The notes under the pieces are model-generated. The model had not been told where the DNA came from and ran no database searches. It saw only the letters and a list, made by a program, of their open reading frames with translations. A DNA stretch of 64,000 bases from Methylumidiphilus sp963753955 (GTDB lineage: Bacteria; Pseudomonadota; Gammaproteobacteria; Methylococcales; Methylococcaceae). The stretch spans positions 34,445-98,444 of the forward strand of contig CAVWEM010000019.1 of NCBI GenBank assembly GCA_963753955.1, given 5' to 3'. Of the stretch, positions 53,201 to 62,691 are shown piece by piece. The stretch's first letter is position 1, and each line of letters starts with the position of its first letter. The position numbers and the translations under genes were made by a program.

Positions 53201-55603
53201 TCAGCTTGTTTTAAAGGGTGGTTTGACAAAAGAGCCTCTCCTTGCGGGGGATCCAGGGAGTTTGGCATGGTCGGGGTGGCGGTTTTTTGGCGCAACCGAC
53301 CAGTGGGCCGGATCTTGCGCAAGCAGTGCGAACAGCAGCAGGAAAAAGAAAAAGATCACCCTGGGCACGTCATACAAGGTGCCGATCAGGCCGACTGAAA
53401 ACGCGCCCAGCAAGGACGAGAGCAAGGTCAAGGCGAACAGATCTCCGCGTTTGGCCAGCCGTACTCCGCAAGCCAGGGCGTAAAAGCTGAGTGCGCCGAA
53501 CGCGAAAAGGCCTAGCAAACCCTGTTCAAAATAGACATTGACCCAGAGATTTTTGATGTGCAGCGGCAAATGGTAATGATCCGAAGAAGGATACCAGTTA
53601 TCCAGTCCGGCCTTGAAGTTGCCATTGATCAGATGGTCTTCGCCGTAGCGATCCAAAAGCTTAAGATTGTCGATACCAATAAAATCCAGCGGCAAATTAT
53701 TGTCGCTCTGCGGGCCGTAATGGAAATGGGTGATGCGCAACACCAGCGGGCGTCTGCCGAGCCTAAAGCTGTCGCCCACCGCGCCTATGTTGAATGCCCA
53801 GTCCAAATGTTGCCACCGGGAGGATTCAATGGTTTTGGTGGTGGACACACATTCGGAATCCCATGGAGCAATAATATGTCGCCGACAGATGCTGATCTCC
53901 AGAGAGCTATTTTTTGCCTGGGCCTTGGCGTCCAGCGATAGGGTGTATGGCTCCCCCGCCTCCAGGCTGATGCGCTGTCCCATGGCCAGATCCATGCTAT
54001 TGCTGAGTTGTAGATAGGTGTTGGCCCGCCCCTCTTGCTTTTGCAGGGCGGCGATGCTGGATTTTTCCGTTTCCTTTCCCCATAGGTAAGCATGCGGAAA
54101 GACACCCAATCCCATGCCAAAGGCGAACGTATCCCAGCTTGAATCCATGAGACTAACCGCATGTTTCCAATGCTCCATGCGACCGCCTGCATCGCCCTCG
54201 ACGGTGCTGAAACGGGCTTTCATGTAACTGCCAGACAAGCTGGGCACGCACACGGCAATCAGTGTGACGGCAAAAATCAAACTGATGCCCAGTCCGCGCA
54301 GCTTGAAGATCTCACGTGCCCGGTTGCCGACGAATAGGCCTGCCAGCAGCAGCGCGACGGACAGGGGAAGGCAGATCGCCAGCGACTCGGCAAGGCCGTT
54401 ATTGACCCACTTCGATGTCACCAGTCCGCGCATCATCAGGGCGAAACCAGCCAGAAACAAGCCCGCCAGCAACATCGCCCGCAAATCGCGGCGCAATGAC
54501 TTCAAAAAGCTCAACACAACCGCCCCCCCCAGTATGCCCAAAGCGGCGATCATTGCGTAATAGCCCCCTTTTCCATAGAGCAAGGCGCAGGCAACCACAG
54601 TCCCCAATAGAATAAGTGGCACCGGCCAATAGCCTTGGGCGGAGACGCCACTGCGGAGGAAATCCGTGGAGTAAGACACGGCGAATGCCAGCAGGGAAAC
54701 CGCCACGGCCAAATAGGTACCCCGCGAAAAAGTGACCAAGGCGGAATAGAGTCCGGCAAGCAGGGCCATAGTCCCGATGCCCATTCTCCAGCGGGAGCCG
54801 TCAGTGGCTAAACTGCCCAAGGCGAAAGGCCAGGCCATGGCGAGATATCCGTCGATAGCTTCGCCGCCGGTATGCATTTCGGAAAACAATCCTGTGATAC
54901 GGTAATCCGAACTGAAATCAGTCAGATCGCGCAATTTCGCGTAAATGCTTTCGCCATACAGCAAATCGCTCAAAACCCCACGCTCCCATAGCACCGCGCA
55001 GCCAGTGCCGATCAGTCCCAGGCAGACACCGAGACTAAGGTAATTCCGCGCCCGCTCCGGGTTTCCGGCGAATGCCCGCAACAGCGGAGGGATGAGCAAC
55101 ACGGCCCACAACAAGGACTTGCCTACACGCAAGGCATTATAGTGGCTGTAATAATTGTTGAAAGCATTGGCGTCAAGGGCTGCGAAGGGCAACAGCCCAC
55201 GCACTGCGGCGATGCAATGTGTCGTCAGAAAGAATGCGATCAACAACCAAGGCGCAGCCGTGAAACGGGGACGGACGGAGAGGCTGTAAGCACCCTGCCA
55301 CAGGGCGGATGCCAGGGTGGCCCACACGAAAAAATCGAAGTCCTCAAGATAAAAGCGTCCGCTCCAAGGGGCCAGATTCACCAGCGGCAAAACAATCGGA
55401 AGCAATAGCAGCCACGCGGCGGGCTGAGCCAGCAAGCAAACGGTGTAAGCGGCCAGCAGGACACCCAAGAAAACCCGTGCGAAAGGGTAATCCGCCACAG
55501 CGTAAGCGGTCGTGGCGAAGAAAACCAAGGACAATAGGCGCTGAAACAGCAACGACGGTGGCGCGAGGGTTCTGTCCGCAAGAAGGGCGTTCATGCCGGG
55601 CAT
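53201..55603 (-). CDS. O-antigen ligase/polymerase-like membrane protein with an inserted sugar-binding-like module
   Basis: An 800-residue protein with about 12 membrane segments. The Wzy_C/O-antigen ligase region is around SGSYMKARFSTVEGDAGGRM (Arg-rich periplasmic loop) and GMGLGVFPHAYLWG. Between the last membrane helices there is a long periplasmic insert (about residues 560-690) with a carbohydrate-binding-module flavour (ENxx-type LINGNFKAGLDNWYPSSDHY). It could ligate or polymerise surface glycans. The start may be ATG 55603 or 55594. Codirectional neighbours are nrdB and the K+ channel. Confidence 0.75.
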   Translation of the reverse strand: MPGMNALLADRTLAPPSLLFQRLLSLVFFATTAYAVADYPFARVFLGVLLAAYTVCLLAQPAAWLLLLPIVLPLVNLAPWSGRFYLEDFDFFVWATLASALWQGAYSLSVRPRFTAAPWLLIAFFLTTHCIAAVRGLLPFAALDANAFNNYYSHYNALRVGKSLLWAVLLIPPLLRAFAGNPERARNYLSLGVCLGLIGTGCAVLWERGVLSDLLYGESIYAKLRDLTDFSSDYRITGLFSEMHTGGEAIDGYLAMAWPFALGSLATDGSRWRMGIGTMALLAGLYSALVTFSRGTYLAVAVSLLAFAVSYSTDFLRSGVSAQGYWPVPLILLGTVVACALLYGKGGYYAMIAALGILGGAVVLSFLKSLRRDLRAMLLAGLFLAGFALMMRGLVTSKWVNNGLAESLAICLPLSVALLLAGLFVGNRAREIFKLRGLGISLIFAVTLIAVCVPSLSGSYMKARFSTVEGDAGGRMEHWKHAVSLMDSSWDTFAFGMGLGVFPHAYLWGKETEKSSIAALQKQEGRANTYLQLSNSMDLAMGQRISLEAGEPYTLSLDAKAQAKNSSLEISICRRHIIAPWDSECVSTTKTIESSRWQHLDWAFNIGAVGDSFRLGRRPLVLRITHFHYGPQSDNNLPLDFIGIDNLKLLDRYGEDHLINGNFKAGLDNWYPSSDHYHLPLHIKNLWVNVYFEQGLLGLFAFGALSFYALACGVRLAKRGDLFALTLLSSLLGAFSVGLIGTLYDVPRVIFFFFLLLFALLAQDPAHWSVAPKNRHPDHAKLPGSPARRGSFVKPPFKTS

Positions 55604-55621
55604 TTTTAATGGGAGGCAGAT

Positions 55622-56060
55622 TTACTCCGCAGGCTTGTCTCTGCCTGCTTCCAACTGATCGAGCCGTTCGTGCAGGCGTTTGATCTCGGCCAAAATCTGG
55701 CTTTCGTCCCTGGCGCACCTCGCCCATGCCGCGCCCGATCAGAATGGTGGAAAACGTGGCGGTGAGCAGGGCCAACACGGCCAAGCCGAACAGGATCAAT
55801 AGACAGGACAGCAGGCGTCCGATGAAAGAAGTCGGCACCACATCGCCATAGCCCACATGGGTCATAGTCACCCAGGCATACCAAACACCGTCGGAAAACG
55901 AGCGCACATTCGGATCGACCAGGAAAACCGCCAGCCCGAACAACACGGTCACGCCGACCGCCAGAAACAGCACATAGCCTAGGCTTTTCTGCTTCTGGAT
56001 TTCGGATTTCATGCCTTGCGACCAAGCCAGGGCGTTTTGCAGATAAGGGCAGTTATTCAT
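55622..56060 (-). CDS. Two-helix potassium channel (Kch-like), frameshift before the C-terminus
   Basis: Two membrane segments and a pore loop with selectivity filter THVGYGDVVP (about residue 68). After TILIGRGMGEVRQ an extra G in the run at 55708-55710 shifts the frame. The other frame reads DESQILAEIKRLHERLDQLE and stops at 55622, a natural coiled-coil tail that also removes overlap with the ligase gene. Uncorrected, the frame runs to 55344 with no family character. About 145 residues; oligomerises as a tetramer by analogy. Confidence 0.82.
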
Positions 56061-56191
56061 GGAGGGCTCCTGATTAAACCAATGGTTTGCTTATGTGGCG
56101 GGATTTTGCGCCGAGCCTATTGTACCCAATCTGTTAGCGTTTATCCCGGTTTGGCTAAGCCCCGCCGCAGAGCGGATGCCCGGTTTTTCCG

Positions 56192-56605
56192 TCAGTGCCC
56201 CCAATGTTTTTCGACCCAAGCGCCGGGCGCGTGGGCTGCGGGGTCGTCGCTAATGTCGATGCTGACCGGACCGATGGAACTGCCGTCGATCTTCACCTCG
56301 GCCACTCCCTTGCCTTGCTCATAGCGGCAGGTGACGGCATGAGGCGATTCCGGCGAGGAATTCCAAGTCAAAACCACCGCACCGGCACTTTCCACCTTGG
56401 TTTCCGAAGGCATGTAAAGCGGTGCCTGTAACTTAGGCTTGGCAGCCTTGATGCAATTCTCGCGGGCGTAGGTATTCAGTTGATAGCTCGTCAGCATCAT
56501 GCCGTACTCCCCCTTGCCCTCTTCGGACACGCGCCCGAAGAATGTGACAAGAAAGCCGACCAGCATGAAGCCTATTAAGGCGAAAATGGTTTTAGTGTGA
56601 TCCAT
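56192..56605 (-). CDS. Small membrane-anchored protein of unknown function
   Basis: A 137-residue protein with one N-terminal membrane segment (FALIGFMLVGFLVTFFGRV, about residues 8-26) and a periplasmic domain. A paired cysteine arrangement (NCIKAAKP and AVTCRYEQG) could form a disulfide. I do not recognise the family. ATG 56605 starts at MDHTKTIFALIG; the frame remains open upstream to about 56689 without clear signal. Confidence 0.7.
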   Translation of the reverse strand: MDHTKTIFALIGFMLVGFLVTFFGRVSEEGKGEYGMMLTSYQLNTYARENCIKAAKPKLQAPLYMPSETKVESAGAVVLTWNSSPESPHAVTCRYEQGKGVAEVKIDGSSIGPVSIDISDDPAAHAPGAWVEKHWGH

Positions 56606-56775
56606 GGGTTTAGGATGATTGGGTTTAATTAAGGGGAAGGATTTTTCACCGCCCAACCAAACCAAGCGGAGCAACGCGCCAAAGATCAAATATCCCCCAT
56701 GCCACCACGAATGCGCAAGTTGGAGCCGTTAGCGCAATGCGCCGACGACCAGAATGCGCTTTTTGCGGCTGGGCA

Positions 56776-59700
56776 TCATGGTTCGCTCCCAATGGTGCTG
56801 TTGCGCCGGTTGATCAGGAAATACACCACCGGCACGACGAGGAGGGAGAAGGCGGTGGAGGCGAAGATGCCGAAGATGAAGCTCCAGGCCAGCCCGGAGA
56901 AGATCGGGTCGAGGGTGATGACGAAGGAGCCGAACATCGCCGCCCCGGCGGTCAGGAAGATGGGCCGCAACCGCGTCGCGCCGGCTTCGACCAAGGCTTC
57001 GACCAGTTCCACGCCTTGCTCCCGCAGCCGCTCGATGAAGTCGATCAAGATGATCGAATTGCGGACAACAATCCCGGCCAGGGCGATCATGCCGATCATG
57101 CCGGTGGCGGTGAACAGCACGGGGTTGGCGTAGCCTTCCACCGGGCTGGTGAACAGGTTCAGCAGCCAGAAGCCGGGCATGATGCCGATGATGGTCAAGG
57201 GGATCGCCACCATGATGACCAGGGGCAGCCCCAGCGAGCCGGTCTGCGCCACCAGCAGCACATAGATCATCAACAGCGCCGCGCCGAAAGCCAAACCTAA
57301 ATCGCGGAACACGTCCACGGTGATCTTCCATTCGCCTTCCCCGGCCAGGTCCACCGAGTAACCGGCGGGCAGCGGCTTGGCCTTCTCGATGTCCCACCAG
57401 TCCAACACCACTTCCACCGGGCTGGTGCCCACCGTGTCGGCGGTGACATAGTTCAAGCGCTTGAGGTTCTTGTGGTAGATCGTCCGGTCTACTTGGCCCT
57501 CTGTTAATGTGCCCAACTCGCTGAGAGGAACCAAGGAACCGTCTGCCGCTTTCACCCTAAGGGCCAGTAAACCCGCAGGGTCGGAGCGTTCGGCCCGGGT
57601 CAGGCGCAACAAGATTTCCAGCGGTTGGCGCTCGGTCGGTTCGCGCACCGTCCCGGCCATGCCACCGTCCAAGGCGAGTTGCAGGGTGTCTGCGACTTGC
57701 CGCACCGAGATGCCGTGCAGGGCGGCTTTTTGCCGATCCAGTTGGAAGCGGATCTTGCTTTGCGGCTCGTCCACCCTATCGTCCACGTCCTTAGCGCCGC
57801 TGATTTTTTCGATTGACTGGCGCACGCCTTCGGTGACTTGCGCCAGTTCGTCCTCGCTACGATCCAGCGGCCCGTAGACCTCGGCGACGAAGGTGGACAG
57901 CACCGGCGGGCCGGCCGGGGTTTCGACGATCTTGGCCTTGCCGCCGTGAGCCTTGGCGATGCGCTCGATGTCAGGGCGGATGCGCAGCGCGATCTGGTGG
58001 GATTGCTGTTCGCGCTGTTCCTTGTGCAGCAGGTTGATGCGGATCTCGCCGACATGGCCGCCCTGGCGCAGGTAGTAATGGCGCACCATGCCGTTAAAGT
58101 CCATCGGCGAGGCCAAGCCGACATAGGTTTCGTAATCGGTGACTTCGTTGACCGTAACCAAGTACGCGCCCAGGTCTCGGGCGAGGGCGTCGGTCTGTTC
58201 CAAAGTCGAGCCACGGGGCATGTCCAACACCAGCAGGATTTCGTTCTTATTGTCGAAGGGCAACAGCTTCAGCGGTACGATGCGGTAGACGGCCAGCAGG
58301 CTCGCGCCCACCATGGCCGCGGCCATGGCCCACAGGAACCACTTCGCCCGGCCCGGATGCCTGACCAGTCCGCCGAGAACCCGGTCATAGAACCGGTAGA
58401 CGCCGGTATTCTTCAGTTCGACTTGTTCTTCTCCACCCTCGCCATACTCGCTTTGCAGCAGGTGGTAGCTGGCCCATGGCGTGACCGTGAAGGCCACCAG
58501 CAGCGACATCAGCATCGCAATCGGCACGTTGAAGGCCATCGGCCCCATGTACGGCCCCATCATGCCGGTGATGTAATACAAAGGCAGGAACGAGACGATG
58601 ACGGCGAAGGTGGCGAAGATCGTCGGCGGGCGCACTTCGTCCACGGCGGTCAGCGTGGCTTCCAACGGCGGCTCCTTGTGCAATTTGAAATGGCGGTAGA
58701 TGTTCTCGACATCGACAATCGGGTCGTCCACCAACAAGCCCAGCGACAGTATCAGCGCGAACAGGGTGACTCGGTTGATGGTGTAGCCGAACAGCAGGTC
58801 GAAGAACAATGTGACGCCCAAAGTCATCGGCACGGCGATGGCGACTATGAAGGCTTCTTTGCCGCCCAAAGCCAAGGCCAGCAAGACGATGATCGTCGCG
58901 ATGGCGATGGACAGATGCTTCACCAGCTCGTTGACCTTGTGGTTCGCCGTCTCGCCATAGTCGCGGGTGACGGTGACGCCCACGTCTTCGGGGATTAGCT
59001 TGCCGCGCAGGTTTTGCATGGTTTTGAGGGTGTCCCCGGCCACTTTCACTGCGTTTGCGCCCTTGCGCTTGGAGACGGCCAGCGTGACGGCTTGGCGTTC
59101 AAGCCCTCTCCCCAACCCCTCCCCCTCGGGGGGAGGGGCTTTCTTCCCTTTCTCTGATGTTAATTCCCCTCCCCCCGCGGGGGAGGGGTTAGGGGAGAGG
59201 GGGAACCCAATCCGCGTATAGCTTTCCGCCTCCGCCGGGCCGTCGATGACCGTGGCCACTTCGCGCAGATAAACCGGCCTGCCGTCTTCGGCCTTGACCG
59301 CCAGGCCCGCCAGTTCGTCGCTATGTTTGAAGGCTGGCCCAGCGTCCAGTTGCACGGTCTTGTCGCCCGCGTCGAAGCGGCCCGCCCGCACATTGACATT
59401 GGCGGCGGCCAGGGCTTGCATCAAGTCGGGCAGCGCCAGCCCCCGCGCCGCCAACTGGGCCGCGTCGGGATAGACCAGGATGCGCCGCAACTCGCCGCCG
59501 ACCACGGAGATTTTCCCCGAGTCTTCCACTTCGCTGAGCTTGTCTTTGATCTCGTCGGCCAGTCGCCGCAGGTTGGCTGTGTCGTAAACCGGGTTGGAAG
59601 ATGACAAGGCCAGAGTGACGATGGGCACATCGTCAATTTCGACCGGCTTGACCGTCCAATCCTTGACGCCGGGCGGGATGACATCCTGGTTGGACATCAG

Positions 59701-60063
59701 CTTGTTCCAGACCTTGACGAGGCTGTCCTCGCGGTTCTCGCCGACGAAGAAGCGCACCGTGACCACCGCCTCGCCTTCGCGCGAGGCGGAATAGACATAT
59801 TCGACGCCATCCACCTCGCGCAGCTTGGTTTCCAAGGGTGAGGCGACGAGTTTTTCGACTTCTTCGGCGGAAGCGCCGGGCAGGCGGACGAACACATCGG
59901 CCATCGGCACGACGATCTGCGGCTCTTCCTCGCGGGGCGTCAACAGCAGCGCCGCCATGCCGGCCAGCAGCGAGGCGATCAGCAGCAGCAAGGATAGCTT
60001 CGAGGTGATGAAGACGCGGACGATCTCGGCGGTGAAGCCGCGTTTGACGGGGGATTCAGTCAT
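56776..60063 (-). CDS. RND efflux transporter, inner-membrane pump
   Basis: A 1095-residue HAE/AcrB-family proton-driven exporter. Landmarks: a first membrane helix near residue 22; TM4 with LILSLGLLVDDPIVDVENI (Asp pair about residue 450); the internal repeat with a second set of helices at 875-1070. Residues about 286-321 are encoded by a palindromic GC-rich repeat pair (59101-59203) kept in frame. The start overlaps the adaptor gene stop by four bases. The substrate is unknown, as neither metal nor drug specificity is clear. Confidence 0.92.
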   Translation of the reverse strand: MTESPVKRGFTAEIVRVFITSKLSLLLLIASLLAGMAALLLTPREEEPQIVVPMADVFVRLPGASAEEVEKLVASPLETKLREVDGVEYVYSASREGEAVVTVRFFVGENREDSLVKVWNKLMSNQDVIPPGVKDWTVKPVEIDDVPIVTLALSSSNPVYDTANLRRLADEIKDKLSEVEDSGKISVVGGELRRILVYPDAAQLAARGLALPDLMQALAAANVNVRAGRFDAGDKTVQLDAGPAFKHSDELAGLAVKAEDGRPVYLREVATVIDGPAEAESYTRIGFPLSPNPSPAGGGELTSEKGKKAPPPEGEGLGRGLERQAVTLAVSKRKGANAVKVAGDTLKTMQNLRGKLIPEDVGVTVTRDYGETANHKVNELVKHLSIAIATIIVLLALALGGKEAFIVAIAVPMTLGVTLFFDLLFGYTINRVTLFALILSLGLLVDDPIVDVENIYRHFKLHKEPPLEATLTAVDEVRPPTIFATFAVIVSFLPLYYITGMMGPYMGPMAFNVPIAMLMSLLVAFTVTPWASYHLLQSEYGEGGEEQVELKNTGVYRFYDRVLGGLVRHPGRAKWFLWAMAAAMVGASLLAVYRIVPLKLLPFDNKNEILLVLDMPRGSTLEQTDALARDLGAYLVTVNEVTDYETYVGLASPMDFNGMVRHYYLRQGGHVGEIRINLLHKEQREQQSHQIALRIRPDIERIAKAHGGKAKIVETPAGPPVLSTFVAEVYGPLDRSEDELAQVTEGVRQSIEKISGAKDVDDRVDEPQSKIRFQLDRQKAALHGISVRQVADTLQLALDGGMAGTVREPTERQPLEILLRLTRAERSDPAGLLALRVKAADGSLVPLSELGTLTEGQVDRTIYHKNLKRLNYVTADTVGTSPVEVVLDWWDIEKAKPLPAGYSVDLAGEGEWKITVDVFRDLGLAFGAALLMIYVLLVAQTGSLGLPLVIMVAIPLTIIGIMPGFWLLNLFTSPVEGYANPVLFTATGMIGMIALAGIVVRNSIILIDFIERLREQGVELVEALVEAGATRLRPIFLTAGAAMFGSFVITLDPIFSGLAWSFIFGIFASTAFSLLVVPVVYFLINRRNSTIGSEP
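59101..59203. repeat. Two inverted copies of a GC-rich palindrome inside the RND gene
   Basis: The first copy (59101-59140) reads AAGCCCTCTCCCC, AACCCCTCCCCC, GGGGGGAGGGGCT. The second (59165-59203) is its inverted counterpart, CCCCTCCCCCC, GCGGGGGAGGGG, TTAGGGGAGAGGG. The segment including flanks adds about 35 codons in frame to the pump, in a loop. It resembles the elements at 17477, 21844 and 22582. Confidence 0.75.
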
Positions 60064-61127
60064 TGCTTACTCCCAAGCGAAACCACATCCCCCGGCTTCA
60101 AGCCCGACAACACTTCGACCTGTCCGTCATAAACCTTGCCGGTGCGGACATGGCGGAGTTTGGCGGCGCCTTGCTCCAGCAGGCGCACGCTCTCCAACTG
60201 GCCCGAGCGGCTGACGGCGGCGGCGGGCACCAGCAAGGCGGAACGCTGGCCGCAGGCTTGCTCGATCCAGGCGAAGGCACCGGGCTGGGCTTGGCCGTCC
60301 AATGCCGCTTTGACTAATACGCTACGGGTTTGCGGGTCGGCGGCGGGGGCGATTTCCTCCACCTTGACCGTGCGGCTTTGCCCCGCGATTTGGGCTTTCA
60401 AGCTTTCGCCCAAGGCAATCGAGCGGGCGCAGTTCTCGGGGATGGCGGCTTCCACCCGCAATTTTTGATTGGTCTGCACAGTCAGCACAGGGAGGCCGGG
60501 CTGGGCCATATCGCCCGGCTCCAAGTTGCGCTTGACCACCGTCCCGTCGAAGGGTGCGCGCAGCACGGTTTCCGCGGACAAAGATTCGGCGGTGGCGATG
60601 GCGGCTTTGGCCTGCGCCACTTGCGCCTCGACGCTGCGGGCGGCTGCTTGGGCGGCTTCCAGGCTTTGTTGCGTGGCAGCTTCTTGTTTGAACAGGTTTT
60701 GCGTCCGGCGTAATTCCGCTTCGGCCTTGGCCGCTTGGGCCTGCACCGCCGCTAAGCCTGAGCGGGCCTGGTCCACGCGGGATTGCAACTCGCTTTGATC
60801 GAGCCTTGCGACGATCTGCCCGGCGGCGACCTTGTCACCGGCTTGGACGGACAGGCTCAGGATACGGGCCGGCACTTTTGGGGCGATTTGCGCGACGCTG
60901 CGGGCCGTGACCGTGGCGGGCCAGCGCATGAGTTCTGCGAACTCCCGCGCTTCCACCCTCGCCGTGGCCCCGCTAACCGGCTCGCTCCTTTCGGCGGCAT
61001 GGGCCGTCCCCGGCGATGCTTTTGACGTGAAACCGCCTTGCATCCAGACCAGCAGCAGCACGAGTCCTAAGAGAGAGACCAGCGCCTGGATCGGCTTTTT
61101 ATAGTTTTGTATGTCGTTCATTTCCAT
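60060..61127 (-). CDS. Efflux periplasmic adaptor subunit (membrane fusion protein)
   Basis: A 355-residue HlyD/AcrA-type adaptor. It has an N-terminal anchor (about residues 11-27), then a barrel-sandwich lipoyl domain (ILSLSVQAGDKVAAGQIVAR, about residue 90), a long helical hairpin (about 110-170) and a beta-barrel domain. It links the RND pump to the outer-membrane factor. The stop overlaps the pump start; its 5' end overlaps the TolC-like gene stop by ten bases. The first and last genes of this tripartite operon are adjacent on both sides. Confidence 0.92.
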   Translation of the reverse strand: MEMNDIQNYKKPIQALVSLLGLVLLLVWMQGGFTSKASPGTAHAAERSEPVSGATARVEAREFAELMRWPATVTARSVAQIAPKVPARILSLSVQAGDKVAAGQIVARLDQSELQSRVDQARSGLAAVQAQAAKAEAELRRTQNLFKQEAATQQSLEAAQAAARSVEAQVAQAKAAIATAESLSAETVLRAPFDGTVVKRNLEPGDMAQPGLPVLTVQTNQKLRVEAAIPENCARSIALGESLKAQIAGQSRTVKVEEIAPAADPQTRSVLVKAALDGQAQPGAFAWIEQACGQRSALLVPAAAVSRSGQLESVRLLEQGAAKLRHVRTGKVYDGQVEVLSGLKPGDVVSLGSKQ

Positions 61128-62478
61128 GCTCCTAGGGCTTGCTGCAAATACGCCTTGGCGATCTGGGCGTCGTAGCGGGCGGTGACGCCGTGGATTTCGC
61201 TTTGCGTGCGGTCGGCCTCGGCCTCCAGGTAGCGGGTCACAGTGACCGCGCCGGCGCGGTATTGCTCGCGCACCAGCCGGTGCGCCTCGGTCGCGGCGGC
61301 CAGCGCGGTTTCGGCGACTTCTTTGCGCTGCCGGGCTTCGCTTAGGTTGGCCTGCGCCTTGCGCACTTCGTCCTCGATCTCCAGCCGGGTGCGTTCGCGG
61401 ATGGCCTGCGCCTCGGCCAGTTTGCGCTCGGCACCGGCCACGCGGGCCGAAACCGCCCCGCCACCGAAGATTTCCACTTCGGCGCTGACGCCCATCGTCA
61501 GGTTGTCGTTGTTGAAATTGAAATCGGGGGTGCGCGAGTTGATGCCGTAGGACGCATAAGCGTTGACCTTGGGCAGATGCCCGCCCATTTCGGCGCGGAC
61601 TTCCTTCTCGCGCATTTCCGTCTGCCGCGCGGCCGCCTGCATCTCGGGGCGTTGCGTCAGGGCGAGTGTGATGAGGCCGGACAGGTTGTCTGGGTTGTCG
61701 GGATCGGCGAGATCGACGCTTTCGCGAACCTCAAAGTTTTTGGTGGTGTCCAGACCGAGCAATGTTCTAAGGCTGGAGCGGGTCAATCCCACCGCGTTCA
61801 GCGCCCTTAGTTCGGTTTCCTTGGCTTGGCTGTGGCGCACCTCCAAAGACAGCACATCGGATTTCAGCAACGCCCCTTCCTGATGTTGGATGCGGGCGAT
61901 TTTCAGCTCGCTTTCGACGGCTTCCAGGGAATGCCGCGCCGCCTCGACCTGCTTGGGCGCGGCCAGCGTGGCGTAATAGGCCGCCGTCACCGAGGCGGCG
62001 AGGCGGTTGCGCAGCGCGGAACGCTCCAACTCCGCCGCCTCTACGCCCAGTTCAGCCGCCTTCTTGCGGTAATAGTCCTGCCCGCCGCGGAACAGCGACA
62101 TCGTGCCGACCAGCTCCGGGCGGAAATTCTCGACGAAACCGGGCTGGTTGATGTTCAGCGTCGGGCTGTAGCGCCGCTGCGCGACGATATTGGAAAACGC
62201 GATGGCCGGGTTGTTGGTGTAGCTGTAGCCCAAAGCGCCGGTCAGCTTCGGGTAAAAAGCCGCCGCCGCCTCGGCCACCTGAGCCTCGGCCTGGCCGATG
62301 CGCTCTTGCGCGCCCTGCAGGTCGGGGTTGCGCTCGAAGGACAAATCCACCAGTTGCTCCAGGTTGAGTGGGGCGGATTTGATCGGGGCTGGCCTTGGGC
62401 TTTCCGGCGCGGCAGCGGCAGTGGCCTGGGTGGAAACCGCAACGGCCAACGATAAAAGGAATGGGGAAGGCGATTCAT
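61118..62478 (-). CDS. TolC-type outer-membrane efflux factor, signal peptide frameshifted
   Basis: About 453 residues. The outer-membrane efflux protein fold is recognisable from repeated helical coils (LEQLVDLSFERNPDLQGAQ, then EKEVRAEMGGHLPKVNAY). The mature part is open from 62449. Upstream, ATG 62478 begins MNRLP in a different frame. Adding one C to the GGGG run (plus strand 62463-62466) gives MNRLPPFLLSLAVAVSTQATA, a proper signal peptide. The ribosome site is weak. It is the first gene of the efflux operon. Confidence 0.88.
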
Positions 62479-62691
62479 GGGGTCTGGCTGGTTATTATTG
62501 CGTCTTTGCATTAAGCATTATTCGATCAGCACAGATAACATCCCTTCAAGGGATTTTATCTGTAGTGACAAACTCCACTTGCCGATGGATTCCCTCAGGG
62601 TGAAATACGCTTCGTTTAGAACGCAAAGCTTCGGCGATGGCGCAGACCGACCCGGTTTTCAAAACCGAGCCGGTCGAGTTCCGTCGTCGGT

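Noticed and set aside
57838..58998. Long open frame antisense to the RND pump
   Set aside because: Gln/Asp/His-rich shadow of a GC-rich gene; no family similarity.
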